Shown one piece after another: positions 1-7,822 of a DNA stretch of 14,053 nt (the stretch's first letter is position 1; each line of letters opens with the position of its first letter). The position numbers were made by a program, and so were the translations under genes. Origin of the DNA: UBA9715 sp045614225 (lineage in GTDB: Bacteria; Actinomycetota; Coriobacteriia; Coriobacteriales; Eggerthellaceae); the NCBI GenBank assembly GCA_045614225.1, contig JAZLCO010000043.1, positions 1-14,053 on the forward strand, read 5' to 3'. The notes below the pieces were generated by a model that saw nothing but the letters and a program-made list of their open reading frames with translations, did no database searches and was not told the origin of the DNA.

Positions 1-1
1 G

Positions 2-1180
2 GTTGCCAGCGCGAAGGGTATCGTGAACGCACGCTTCGTCGTGGGCGATGCCGAGAATTTGCCGTTCGACGACGCGAGCTTCGATGCCGTCATCTGCGCG
101 AACAGCTTCCACCACTACCCTAACCCGCAAGCGTTCTTCGATGGGGTCGCACGTGTGCTGCGGCCCGGCGGCAAGCTGGTCCTGCGCGACTACACGGCTG
201 CGGCACCCATCTTGTGGCTCATGAACCGCACGGAAATGCCGCTTGCGAATCTCATAGGCCACGGAGACGTGCGCGCCTACACGCTTGACGAGGTTCGCGC
301 GCTCTGCACGGCGTCCGGGCTCGTGCCTGTCACGCTGGAAGCCCAGAAGAAGTTCCGACTGCATCTGGTCGCGCGCAAGCCGGTAGACTCCGATGACGAG
401 CAACTCCAGTTCGGCGATATCCAGGAGACTGCGCTCGTCACGTTGGCGATACGTGCGAGCGAGACGGCACGGTCGAACCCGCGCATCTGCGACGAGAAGG
501 CGGCCAAGATAATCAGTTCGCTAGGTGTGGACGTGAGCAAGTATGACCCGTTCCTCTCGCACGAAGGCGTGGTCGCGCGCACCATCATGTTCGCAGATGC
601 CCTGCGTGCGCTTATAGAGGTGCACCCGGATGCAGTGTGCGTGAACCTGGGATGCGGGTTCGACGACAAGTTCAGCCAGGTCGATAACGGGCAAATCGAG
701 TGGTTCGACGTAGACCTGCCCGACCAGATTGCCGTGCGGCGTAAGGTCTTCGAGGATCGTCCGCGCTGCACAATGCTCGAGGGCGATGCTCTCGATGGTG
801 CTTGGACGGCAAAGCTACCCAAGGACCGTCCGGTCATCGTGGTGATGGAGGGCGTGCTCGAGTACTTCACCAAAGAGCAGACGGCAACCTGCCTGCACAT
901 GCTTTGTGACTCATTCGAACACGGTTGGCTCGTTTCCGAAATGAACTCGATGTTCATGGTTAAGCATTCGAAGCAGCACGACGCCATCAAGAACACCAAC
1001 GCCGAGTTCAAGTGGGGGACCGACTCTGGCGAGGAGTTCGTCGAACTTGAACCGCGCCTGCAACTCGTCTCGGAGCAGAGTTACAACGTGGAGATGCGCA
1101 AGCACACCCTGCGCGGCAAGCTGTTTGCCGCCACATTCGGCAAGAATGTGAACAACCGCCTGGCAGTGTTTGCATGGTGA
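2..1180 (+). CDS. Two-domain SAM-dependent methyltransferase (5' end outside window)
   Basis: The frame is open from the first base, so the true start lies upstream. The GTG at 23 is inside the gene, because the codons before it read as normal sequence leading into the acidic motif. The first visible part is the C-terminal two-thirds of a class I UbiE/Methyltransf_11 domain: GDAENLPF, then FDAVICANSFHHYPNP and VLRPGGKLVLRDY. Motif I (glycine-rich SAM site) would lie outside the window. From about residue 135 (counting from 23) a second domain starts that looks like the leucine carboxymethyltransferase/PPM O-methyltransferase family: VCVNLGCGFDDKF, FDVDLPDQ, VVMEGVLEYF and a C-terminal NNRLAVFAW. 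Both transfer methyl groups from SAM; the substrate is unknown. It lies 86 bases upstream of two ABC genes on the same strand, so it may modify the molecule they move. The family calls are fairly sure; the role is inferred. Confidence 0.85.
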   Translation, partial: VASAKGIVNARFVVGDAENLPFDDASFDAVICANSFHHYPNPQAFFDGVARVLRPGGKLVLRDYTAAAPILWLMNRTEMPLANLIGHGDVRAYTLDEVRALCTASGLVPVTLEAQKKFRLHLVARKPVDSDDEQLQFGDIQETALVTLAIRASETARSNPRICDEKAAKIISSLGVDVSKYDPFLSHEGVVARTIMFADALRALIEVHPDAVCVNLGCGFDDKFSQVDNGQIEWFDVDLPDQIAVRRKVFEDRPRCTMLEGDALDGAWTAKLPKDRPVIVVMEGVLEYFTKEQTATCLHMLCDSFEHGWLVSEMNSMFMVKHSKQHDAIKNTNAEFKWGTDSGEEFVELEPRLQLVSEQSYNVEMRKHTLRGKLFAATFGKNVNNRLAVFAW

Positions 1181-1266
1181 GTGCGTGTGTGTACCGCCGC
1201 CAAGCTAATACTTTTGGCGCTCTGATGTTTTGAACAGGCTTTTTGGTAAATCAAGAAAGGACCCCT

Positions 1267-3084
1267 ATGGCTGAAAAAAAGCAAGGAGACCTGTCCGTCC
1301 TCCTGGGCTACGCTGGCGAGCGAAAGGGCCTAACCTATCTGGGTCTCGCTCTTTCCGCCGTTGCCATGGCCTTGAATATGGTCCCATACATTTGCGTATG
1401 GCTCGTGGTGCGCGACCTCGTTGCCGTTGCTCCCAACTGGAGTGCGGCGGGTTCCATCGCCGATTACGGCTGGATGGCGTTCGCTTTCGCGGTGGCAGGT
1501 ATCCTCGTGTATTTCGTAGCGCTCATGTGCACGCATCTGGCGGCATTCCGTACGGCATCCAACATTCGCAAGCAAGGCATGGCCCACTTGATGAACGCGC
1601 CGCTCGGCTACTTCGACAGCAACGCAAGCGGCCTTATCCGCAACCGGCTCGACGGGGCTTCTGCGGAGACCGAAACGCTGCTTGCGCACAATCTGGCTGA
1701 CATTGTTGGCACCGTGACGATGTTCGTCGCCATGATTGTGCTCATGTTCGTGTTCGACTGGCGCATGGGCGCCGCCTGCCTGGTTGCCGCCGTCATCTCC
1801 GTCGCATCGATGTTCACCATGATGGGCGGCAAGAACGCAAAGCTCATGGAAGAGTATCAAGCCGCGCAGGACCGCATGAGCAAGGCGGGGACGGAATACG
1901 TGCGCGGGATCCCCGTCGTGAAGGTGTTCCAGCAGACGGTCTATTCCTTCAAGGCCTTCAAGAAGGCCATCGACGATTACAGCTCGAAGGCGAGCCATTA
2001 CCAGGGGGATGTCTGCCGCGCGCCCCAATCGATCAACCTCACCTTCACCGAGGGGGCGTTCGTCTTTTTGGTCCCCGTTGTTCTGTTCTTGGCGCCGGGC
2101 GCGCTCGCCTCGGGCGACTTCGCGGGTTTCGTGACGAACTTCGCGTTCTACGCGGTGTTTTCCGCCATCATCTCGACGGCGTTGGCGAAGATCATGTTCG
2201 CTGCAAGCGGCATGATGCTGGCCAGTACGGCGCTTGGCCGCATCCGCCCGATCATGAGCGCGCCAGTGCTCGACGTCGCGCCGGACCCCGAGGCGCCGCA
2301 AGGGAATCGTGTCGAGTTCAAAGACGTAAGCTTCACCTACGATGGTGCCGCGGAGCCCGCGTTGCGCAATGTCTCGTTCACGGTTGAGCCTGGCCAAACT
2401 GTGGCTTTGGTCGGTCCCAGCGGTGGTGGCAAGACCACCGCAGCCAGCTTAATTCCGCGCTTTTGGGATGTCACAAGTGGTAGCGTTGAGGTGGGTGGTG
2501 TCGACGTGCGCAAAATCGACCCACATGTGCTCATGGATCAGATAGCCTTCGTTTTCCAAAACAATCGCCTGTTCAAGACATCGATTCTTGAAAACGTGCG
2601 AGCTGCGCGCCCGGAAGCCACGCGCGAGGAAGTGGAGGCGGCTCTTGCCGCGGCGCAATGCGATGACATCATCGCCAAGCTGCCAGATGGCATAGACACG
2701 AAGATCGGCACGGAGGGCACCTACCTGTCCGGTGGCGAACAGCAACGTGTCGCTTTGGCCCGCGCCATCTTGAAGGATGCGCCCATCGTCGTGCTCGACG
2801 AAGCGACCGCCTTTGCTGACCCCGAAAACGAAGCGCTCATCCAAAAGGCCTTCGCCATGCTTACTCGAGACCGCACCGTCATCATGATCGCGCATCGCCT
2901 GTCGACGGTGGTCGGCGCTGACAAAATCATCGTGCTCGACCGCGGTGTCGTAGTCGAAGAAGGCTCGCACGATGCGCTGGTGAATGCCGGCGGGCTGTAC
3001 GCCCGCATGTGGGACGACTACAACCAAGCCGTCCAATGGCGAATCGCGACAGTGAGGGAGGAGGCCGAGCATGCTGTTCGATAA
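1267..3084 (+). CDS. ABC transporter, fused permease/ATPase (first half of heterodimer)
   Basis: This 605-aa half-transporter has an ABC exporter-type transmembrane domain (about residues 20-310, with several hydrophobic helices) followed by an ATPase domain. Visible motifs: Walker A GPSGGGKTT near residue 387, Q-loop FVFQN, signature LSGGEQQR near 486, Walker B VVLDEATA near 508 and H-loop IAHR near 541. The D-loop reads FADPEN rather than the usual SLD, as is often seen in YbtP/IrtA-like proteins. I chose the ATG at 1267, which has AGAAAGGA five bases upstream; a TTG at 1243 is less likely. The 3' end overlaps the next ABC gene by 14 bases, so the two are probably translated together and form a heterodimer. 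The fold is that of exporters, but YbtPQ and IrtAB, which it resembles, import metal-siderophores, so direction cannot be assigned. No convincing promoter was seen in the 86-base gap upstream. Confidence 0.93.
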   Translation: MAEKKQGDLSVLLGYAGERKGLTYLGLALSAVAMALNMVPYICVWLVVRDLVAVAPNWSAAGSIADYGWMAFAFAVAGILVYFVALMCTHLAAFRTASNIRKQGMAHLMNAPLGYFDSNASGLIRNRLDGASAETETLLAHNLADIVGTVTMFVAMIVLMFVFDWRMGAACLVAAVISVASMFTMMGGKNAKLMEEYQAAQDRMSKAGTEYVRGIPVVKVFQQTVYSFKAFKKAIDDYSSKASHYQGDVCRAPQSINLTFTEGAFVFLVPVVLFLAPGALASGDFAGFVTNFAFYAVFSAIISTALAKIMFAASGMMLASTALGRIRPIMSAPVLDVAPDPEAPQGNRVEFKDVSFTYDGAAEPALRNVSFTVEPGQTVALVGPSGGGKTTAASLIPRFWDVTSGSVEVGGVDVRKIDPHVLMDQIAFVFQNNRLFKTSILENVRAARPEATREEVEAALAAAQCDDIIAKLPDGIDTKIGTEGTYLSGGEQQRVALARAILKDAPIVVLDEATAFADPENEALIQKAFAMLTRDRTVIMIAHRLSTVVGADKIIVLDRGVVVEEGSHDALVNAGGLYARMWDDYNQAVQWRIATVREEAEHAVR

Positions 3085-4816
3085 GAAGTTCCAGCGGAAA
3101 TTCGCGCTCTCGGACCAGGGCGTCTCCAATGTGAAGAAGGGCACGGCGTGGACCGTTGTCGTGAATCTGGTGGTCATGGGCGGCATGGGCATCCTCTACC
3201 TGCTCATGATGCAGTTCATGGACACGCTCACCGACGGAGAGCCTCTGCCGGGCATTCTCATGTTCAGCCTTGGCACGCTTGCGTTCGTAATACTTTCCTT
3301 CATCACGCATTACCAGCAGTACCAAGCGACGTACGGCCTGGTCTACGAGGAAGTTAAAACCATGCGCGTCGGGTTGGCGGAACGCCTGCGCAAACTTCCG
3401 CTCGGTTTTTTCGGCAAGCGCGACCTAGCCGATCTGACCGAAACAATCATGGGCGACGTGAATCGCATGGAGCACGTGTGGTCGCATGCTTTGGGCTACC
3501 TCTATGGCAGCTACATATCTACTGCGGTCATCGCCGTCATGCTTTTCGCGATGGATTGGCGACTGGCCATTGCTTGCCTGTGGGGAGTGCCCGTGGCTTT
3601 CGTGTTGCTGTTCGGAAGTCGCAGGATGGCTGAGCGCAACGCCGAACGGACCAAGGCGGCAGCCTTAGAAGTATCCGACGGTATCCAAGAAGCGCTTGAG
3701 AACATTCGTGAGATTCACGCAACGAACCAGGAGCAACGCTACCTCGATGCGCTCAACGCCAAGATTGACGCGCACGAGCGCACGATGATCAAGGGCGAAC
3801 TGGCTACGGGCCTGTTTGTGAACGGCGCGAGTGTGATCATGCGCCTCGGTGTTGCTACCACCATTCTGGTGGGTGCGAACCTCATCATATCAGGCCAGAT
3901 CGATTTCATGATGTTGTTCTTGTTCCTGCTGGTCATCACACGCGTCTATGCACCGTTTGACCAGAGCCTGACCATGATTGCAGAGGTGTTTCTCTCGCAA
4001 GTTTCTGCAAATCGCCTCATGGAGATTTACGACACGCCAACTGCCGAAGGCGAGACAATGTTCGAGCCCGCAGGCCATGACATCGTGTTCAAGGACGTGG
4101 GCTTTGCTTACGACGATGAGCAGGTGCTCAGGGGCGTCAGCTTCACCGCGAGGGAAGGTGAGGTGACGGCGTTGGTCGGACCGTCGGGTTCCGGCAAGAG
4201 CACGTGCGCGCGTCTGGCGGCGCGTCTGTGGGACGCAAGCGAAGGTTCCATAGAGGTGGGTGGCGTTGACGTCGCCACCGTCGATCCCGAGGTGCTGCTG
4301 AGCGACTATTCGATGGTCTTTCAAGATGTCACGCTGTTCGACGACACGGTCATGGAGAACATCCGCCTCGGCAAACATGGCGCCACTGACGAGGAAGTGT
4401 GGGCGGCTGCTTTGGCGGCGAACTGCGATGAGTTCGTGGACAAGCTGCCGCAGGGCTACGACACGCCTATCGGAGAGAACGGCGCGAGGCTTTCGGGTGG
4501 CGAGCGCCAGCGAATTTCGATTGCCCGTGCGCTGTTGAAGGATGCGCCCATTGTGCTGCTCGACGAAGCGACAGCTAGCTTGGACGTGGAGAACGAGACC
4601 AAGGTTCAAGGAGCGCTTTCGCGCCTGCTTACGGGCAAGACCGTTCTGGTCATTGCGCACCGGATGCGTACCGTCGAGAACGCCGACAAGATCGTCGTGC
4701 TATCGGAAGGCTCGGTCGTCGAGGAGGGCGCACCTGCCGAACTGCTCGCGCGCGAAGGCAGCGTGTTCGCCCGTATGCACGCGCTGCAATCCGCAAGCGC
4801 TGACTGGAGTTTGTAG
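3071..4816 (+). CDS. ABC transporter, fused permease/ATPase (second half of heterodimer)
   Basis: This 581-aa protein has the same architecture as its neighbour: membrane segments roughly between residues 30 and 300, then an ATPase domain. Motifs: Walker A GPSGSGKST near 372, Q-loop MVFQDVTLF, signature LSGGERQR near 474, Walker B IVLLDEATA with SLD near 494, and H-loop IAHR near 528. The ATG at 3071 has GGGAGG upstream and lies inside the last codons of the first ABC gene. Both partners have the standard catalytic signatures, so both ATP sites may be active. The likely role is transport of a small molecule, possibly a metallophore or a product of the upstream methyltransferase; this rests on similarity to the YbtPQ/IrtAB type and is an inference. 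The gene ends only 15 bases before a tRNA-fMet remnant, so it abuts an integration hotspot. Confidence 0.93.
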   Translation: MLFDKKFQRKFALSDQGVSNVKKGTAWTVVVNLVVMGGMGILYLLMMQFMDTLTDGEPLPGILMFSLGTLAFVILSFITHYQQYQATYGLVYEEVKTMRVGLAERLRKLPLGFFGKRDLADLTETIMGDVNRMEHVWSHALGYLYGSYISTAVIAVMLFAMDWRLAIACLWGVPVAFVLLFGSRRMAERNAERTKAAALEVSDGIQEALENIREIHATNQEQRYLDALNAKIDAHERTMIKGELATGLFVNGASVIMRLGVATTILVGANLIISGQIDFMMLFLFLLVITRVYAPFDQSLTMIAEVFLSQVSANRLMEIYDTPTAEGETMFEPAGHDIVFKDVGFAYDDEQVLRGVSFTAREGEVTALVGPSGSGKSTCARLAARLWDASEGSIEVGGVDVATVDPEVLLSDYSMVFQDVTLFDDTVMENIRLGKHGATDEEVWAAALAANCDEFVDKLPQGYDTPIGENGARLSGGERQRISIARALLKDAPIVLLDEATASLDVENETKVQGALSRLLTGKTVLVIAHRMRTVENADKIVVLSEGSVVEEGAPAELLAREGSVFARMHALQSASADWSL

Positions 4817-4831
4817 CAAATAGGTTGTGAT

Positions 4832-4876
4832 CTTCGGGTTATGACTCGGCGAGCCACTAGGCTGCTCAACCCCGCG
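4832..4876 (-). pseudogene. 5' half of a tRNA-fMet-like gene (remnant)
   Basis: Read on the minus strand from 4876, it starts CGCGGGG (initiator tRNA acceptor strand), then a D-arm GAGC...GCTC, then TCATAACCCGAAG. It then leaves tRNA sequence and runs into the end of the ABC gene. It is one base shorter than a normal initiator tRNA in the anticodon stem, where the 27-31/39-43 pairs no longer form. There is no T-arm or acceptor 3' strand, so it cannot make a tRNA. It shares the 13-base block CTTCGGGTTATGA (plus strand 4832-4844) with the 3' half at 4954-4966. It is probably the left-over half of a tRNA-fMet copy cut by integration in the anticodon loop. Confidence 0.7.
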
Positions 4877-4883
4877 CAGTGAA

Positions 4884-4914
4884 AAGCCCTGCCTGCTTTA
4901 CCAGGTCAGGGCTT
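4884..4914 (-). terminator. Hairpin terminator downstream of tRNA-fMet
   Basis: AAGCCCTG pairs with CAGGGCTT, and inside it CCTG pairs with CAGG, giving a 12-bp stem with one bulged base and a six-base loop. On the minus strand the stem runs into TTTT, which fits an intrinsic terminator for the tRNA-fMet gene whose 3' half lies just upstream in that direction. On the plus strand it is followed by ATTAAAT, so it may also weakly end the ABC operon transcript. Confidence 0.7.
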
Positions 4915-4922
4915 ATTAAATC

Positions 4923-4968
4923 TGGTCGCGGGGGCCGGATTCGAACCGACGACCTTCGGGTTATGAGC
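4923..4968 (-). pseudogene. 3' half of tRNA-fMet with encoded CCA (attachment site)
   Basis: On the minus strand this reads GCTCATAACCCGAAGGTCG, then the T-arm GGTTCGAATCC, the acceptor strand CCCCGCG and ACCA. It closely matches the 3' part of bacterial initiator tRNA-fMet (anticodon CAT at 4963-4965). Upstream of the anticodon loop the expected CGGG stem strand and D-arm are absent; the sequence becomes unrelated at about 4969. This is the usual picture for a tRNA gene split by a tyrosine-recombinase element with crossover in the anticodon stem-loop. The integrase gene follows 220 bases away. Confidence 0.85.
4949..4962. other. Left att core
   Basis: ACGACCTTCGGGTT lies inside the tRNA-fMet 3' half (anticodon stem and variable region) and is identical to 13896-13909. 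The shorter block CTTCGGGTTATGA also recurs at 4832-4844. It probably contains the strand-exchange site of the adjacent tyrosine integrase. Confidence 0.6.
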
Positions 4969-5096
4969 GACTCCAGCTGGGAATTCATGAAATTCATGGA
5001 TTAACGGCAAAAGACCAAATTCGCCGCTCACCTGCGGAAACGTAATTCTTTTCTCTCAAATCACATCATAGTTTTCGACTTTCCTTTTCTCAAAAA

Positions 5097-5138
5097 GGTG
5101 GTTAAACGGTGGTTGATACGGTGGTTCCGACGGTGGTT
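5097..5138 (+). repeat. Four phased GGTGGTT repeats before the integrase
   Basis: GGTGGTT occurs at 5097, 5108, 5120 and 5132, a spacing of 11, 12 and 12 bases, so all copies face roughly the same side of the helix. The inverted repeat GTTAAACGG (5101-5109) / CCGTTTAAC (5149-5157) spans the last three copies. The position between the att core and the integrase start fits arm-type binding sites for the integrase N-terminal domain or an autoregulatory operator. The repeat is seen directly; the function is inferred. Confidence 0.65.
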
Positions 5139-5188
5139 TTTTCAGGCGCCGTTTAACTGTGGAAAACCCAGGTGAGAGGAGCGAAAAG

Positions 5189-6565
5189 ATGAAGTACTAC
5201 ACAAGGGGCGTGAGGCGCCGCGGAGACACCGACCAGTGGGAAGTGCGGCTCATGCACAAGGACCCGATTACGCAGGAGGAGATATTCGAGTACCGCACCG
5301 TCACCGCCAAAACCAAGAAGCAAGCGGAGAGGAAGCGCGACGAACTGGTCTTCGAGATGGAGCGCCAGGGCGGCGCCATGCACTCGAAGCTCACGGTGGC
5401 CGAGTTCCTGACGTCGTTCGTGGACTACAAGGAGAAGTGCGGGATCGTGGAGCCCTCCACCATCAAGGGCTATCGCTACGAGGCCAGGCAGATTTCGCAC
5501 TACATCGGAAACGAGCTCCTCTGCGAGCTGTCCATCTCCACCATCAACAACTGGATGGCGCAGATGACCGAGGACGGCTACGCCTCCAAGACCGTCGCCA
5601 AGCCCTTCAGGCTGCTCAAGCAGGCTCTCAACTTCGCCATCGCGCAGGACCTGCTGACCAAGAACCCGTGCAACTTCTGCAAGCCCCCCAAGCGGACGAA
5701 GACGAAGATCAACGCGCTCCCGCGCGAGGAGCGCAGCCGGATGCTCGAGATGGCGCGCAACGCGATGCCCGAGCCGCTGGCGATCGCCGTAGAGCTCGCC
5801 CTCACGACGGGCATGCGCCGCGGCGAGGTGTGCGCGCTGCGCTGGAGCGACCTGCGCGACGACGGGACGATCACGGTCCGGCGCGCGCTGGGGTATGCCG
5901 AGGGAGGCTTCTACGAGAAGGACCCGAAGACCTTCACCAGCGACCGCACCATCCCCCTCACGCGCTACACCTTCATGATGCTGTCTGCCATCAAGGAGGA
6001 CGCCTACCGGCTGCTCACCCGCCTCGGCGTCCCGAACGCCGACCCCTACATTCTTGGCACCCAGGAGCTCGAGTCGAGGCCGTACAACCCGACTTTGCTC
6101 GGCAAGGACTTCGCTGCCTTCTGCAAGATGAACGGGTTCCACTGCACGTTCCACGACCTGCGCCACACCTTCGCGACGTTCATGATCGGCGCAGGCGTCG
6201 ACGTGCGCACGGTGGCGAGCTACCTCGGGCACAGCTCCGTGAGCATGACGCTAGATGTCTACGCGGACGTGGATCCCGACGCGAAGTTCGGTGCGGTCAG
6301 CAAGATCGAGCAGGCCTTCGACAGCGAGCGCAACGACGCCCTCGAGCTGCTCGCAGAGAGCAGGGGCTTCGACCCCGCGGGCGAGTACGATACCGACGAG
6401 GTCCCTGGGGCGCATCCAGAGGCCATGCGCAACCGCGCCGGCTTCAATGCCGGCATGGGCAACTTCACGCTCTCGGCCCAGAGCATCCCCTTCACGGAAG
6501 AGGAGCTGGAGGACATGCTCGCGACGATTCGCACGGCGAAGCAGAAGAAGCCGTTTTCGAGCTGA
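5189..6565 (+). CDS. int: Tyrosine recombinase (integrase)
   Basis: This 458-aa integrase catalyses site-specific integration and excision. Residues 1-60 form an AP2-like arm-binding domain (WEVRL...TKKQAERKRDEL), about 66-165 a SAM-like core-binding domain, and about 185-365 the catalytic domain. The catalytic set is complete: Arg210 in TGMRRGE, Lys247 in the beta-hairpin KTFTSDRTIPL, His322 and Arg325 in HDLRHTF, His348 in LGHSS, and nucleophile Tyr358 in DVYADV. A C-terminal tail of about 95 residues, rich in acidic residues, follows and is longer than in many relatives. The ATG at 5189 has GAGAGGA eight bases upstream; a GTG at 5159 lacks this. It lies next to the split tRNA-fMet, whose anticodon region is the likely target. 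No excisionase is recognisable beside it. Confidence 0.95.
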   Translation: MKYYTRGVRRRGDTDQWEVRLMHKDPITQEEIFEYRTVTAKTKKQAERKRDELVFEMERQGGAMHSKLTVAEFLTSFVDYKEKCGIVEPSTIKGYRYEARQISHYIGNELLCELSISTINNWMAQMTEDGYASKTVAKPFRLLKQALNFAIAQDLLTKNPCNFCKPPKRTKTKINALPREERSRMLEMARNAMPEPLAIAVELALTTGMRRGEVCALRWSDLRDDGTITVRRALGYAEGGFYEKDPKTFTSDRTIPLTRYTFMMLSAIKEDAYRLLTRLGVPNADPYILGTQELESRPYNPTLLGKDFAAFCKMNGFHCTFHDLRHTFATFMIGAGVDVRTVASYLGHSSVSMTLDVYADVDPDAKFGAVSKIEQAFDSERNDALELLAESRGFDPAGEYDTDEVPGAHPEAMRNRAGFNAGMGNFTLSAQSIPFTEEELEDMLATIRTAKQKKPFSS

Positions 6566-6616
6566 GGCAATCGACGCGAGGAAGGTCCACCTTGTAAAGG
6601 AGCTTTGGAGCCGTAA

Positions 6617-6645
6617 TTGGATTAGGAGCCAAACAATGCTATTAT
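6617..6645 (+). promoter_or_regulatory. Promoter of the RelBE-like pair
   Basis: TTGGAT (6617-6622) and TATTAT (6640-6645) are separated by 17 bases, and TGC directly before the second box makes an extended -10. The local sequence is AT-rich in a GC-rich region. The small palindrome ATTAAT follows shortly after and could be part of an antitoxin operator. Confidence 0.55.
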
Positions 6646-6687
6646 GTAACCGTATTAATATCATTATGGCCACAAAGGAAGTGCATC

Positions 6688-7005
6688 ATGGCAGATTCCG
6701 CAACGTTGAACGTCCGCATGGACGCCGAAACCAAGGACGCCTTCACGGAGTTCTGCGACGCGATAGGCATGTCCGCCTCCTCGCTCATGAACGTGTTCGC
6801 GAAGACCGTCGTGCGCAATCAGGCCGTGCCCTTCTCGCTCACGACGATGCCGGAGCCCGCCGTCGCCGCCCGCTATGCGCGCGTTTTCCCGCAGGGCACC
6901 GCGGAGCTCGAGGACATGCTCGCCGCCTCGGAGGCGACGCCCCTCTCGGGATGCGATTCTATGGAGGGCGGAGCTGCCCAGGTCAGGGAGCGCATGGGAT
7001 GGTAG
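6688..7005 (+). CDS. RelB/DinJ-family antitoxin
   Basis: This 105-aa protein has the typical DinJ/RelB N-terminal ribbon-helix-helix: LNVRMDAETKDAFTEFCDAIGMSASSLMNVFAKTVVRNQAVPF. That part binds operator DNA as a dimer. The C-terminal half, rich in acidic residues, would wrap the toxin. AAAGGAA lies eight bases before the ATG. The stop codon is inside the start region of the toxin gene (7-base overlap), the usual translational coupling of such pairs, and a good promoter lies just upstream. It is longer than many DinJ proteins (about 85-90 aa) through its C-terminal tail. Probable function: neutralise the toxin, autoregulate the operon and stabilise the element. Confidence 0.88.
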   Translation: MADSATLNVRMDAETKDAFTEFCDAIGMSASSLMNVFAKTVVRNQAVPFSLTTMPEPAVAARYARVFPQGTAELEDMLAASEATPLSGCDSMEGGAAQVRERMGW

Positions 7006-7328
7006 ACGGAGGGCTCTACGACGTCTACTGGACGCCGGACTTCACGGAGGACGTGTACGCCGCCGTCTCCTACGTCGCCGACGTACTCGGCAGCCCCATG
7101 GCGGCGGAGAACCTGCTCGAGGGCGTCGTCGAGGCGCTCGAGTCGAGGCGCGCGATGCCTACCGCCGCGCTGGCATACGCCAGCCCGACCGGCACGACGC
7201 GCTACATCGCGTCCTACAAGCATTGGGACATCTACTACGTCATCGAGGGGCATGCCATCAAGGCCATCGGCCTGAAGCACCAGCTGCAGGACGGTCCGCG
7301 AGGGACTCTGCCAGGCGAGCGCAACTAA
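6999..7328 (+). CDS. RelE/ParE-family toxin
   Basis: The 109-aa product reads as a RelE/ParE-superfamily toxin: YDVYWTPDFTEDVYAAVSYVADVLGSPMAAENLLEGVVEALESRRAMP, then a beta-rich part with RYIASYKHWDIYYVIEGHAIKAIGLKH. The order of helical N-terminus and C-terminal sheet with a YxxxYxIxG-like pattern is characteristic. The start at 6999 overlaps the antitoxin stop by 7 bases and has AGGGAG eight bases upstream. RelE members cut mRNA on the ribosome, ParE members poison gyrase; the sequence alone does not tell which applies. It ends 15 bases before the convergent XRE gene. Confidence 0.85.
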   Translation: MVDGGLYDVYWTPDFTEDVYAAVSYVADVLGSPMAAENLLEGVVEALESRRAMPTAALAYASPTGTTRYIASYKHWDIYYVIEGHAIKAIGLKHQLQDGPRGTLPGERN

Positions 7329-7343
7329 ACAGCCTTGCTTGCG

Positions 7344-7793
7344 CTACAGCGAAACCAACCCGTACTCGACGCCCGAGAAGCTCGCCTTCCAGGCGTCGTA
7401 CTCCTCCTTGGTGATTGCGCCGCCCTCGAGCTTCTCGCGCATCTCGTGCCAGGCGTCGATGGCCGGGTAGAGCTTCTTGGCTTTCGGCGCGTCGACCCTC
7501 ACGACGAGCCCGTGCGAGAAGCCGCTCACGTGCGGGACGAGGCCGTAGTCGTCCTCGAGCCTGAAGAGCATCTCCAGGACCTCGCGGGCGGAGTCGGTGT
7601 CGTATGCGTGCAGCGCCTCGGGGCTGATCTCCAAGGCGTCCGCTATCTGCCTGATGACGTCCTCTCCCGGCGTGCGCTTGCCGAGCTCGTACAGTCGGAT
7701 GGACGGCTCGGAGACGCCTATCGCCTCCGCCAGCTGCTTCTGGGTCAGGCCCTTGAGCTTGCGCTGCTGTTTGATCAGATATCCAGAATGCAT
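7344..7793 (-). CDS. XRE-family HTH regulator
   Basis: This 149-aa protein has an N-terminal Cro/CI-type helix-turn-helix (about residues 5-60): LIKQQRKLKGLTQKQLAEAIGVSEPSIRLYELGKRTPGEDVIRQIADAL. The C-terminal region of about 80 residues ends with AIDAWHEMREKLEGGAITKEEYDAWKASF, a pattern common in small regulators of mobile elements. I chose the start at 7793 because GGAGGT lies a few bases upstream; an in-frame ATG four codons earlier overlaps that site. It is the only minus-strand gene in the element body and is divergent from the DUF6262-like gene. It probably represses its own promoter through the dyad at 7836-7851 and perhaps controls the other promoter too. No cleavable or metalloprotease domain is present. 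Confidence 0.87.
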   Translation of the reverse strand: MHSGYLIKQQRKLKGLTQKQLAEAIGVSEPSIRLYELGKRTPGEDVIRQIADALEISPEALHAYDTDSAREVLEMLFRLEDDYGLVPHVSGFSHGLVVRVDAPKAKKLYPAIDAWHEMREKLEGGAITKEEYDAWKASFSGVEYGLVSL

Positions 7794-7822
7794 CGATACC
7801 TCCATGCGACGGCTTCCCCGAT

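Noticed and set aside
1330..2397. Long minus-strand open frame (355 codons) opposite the first ABC gene
   Set aside because: It mirrors the ABC coding frame in GC-rich DNA and has low-complexity His/Arg/Glu-rich text, while the plus strand has all ABC motifs.
4923..4968. Intact tRNA gene
   Set aside because: The D-arm, 5' acceptor strand and half of the anticodon stem are missing at this position.
4982..4998. Tandem AATTCATG repeat considered as an integrase site
   Set aside because: Only two copies nine bases apart in AT-rich sequence; too short to support a role beyond the stronger GGTGGTT repeats.
5153..6232. Minus-strand 359-codon and plus-strand 453-codon open frames over the integrase
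   Set aside because: Both are out-of-frame shadows rich in Arg, His, Ala and Leu without domain motifs; the integrase frame carries the full catalytic set.
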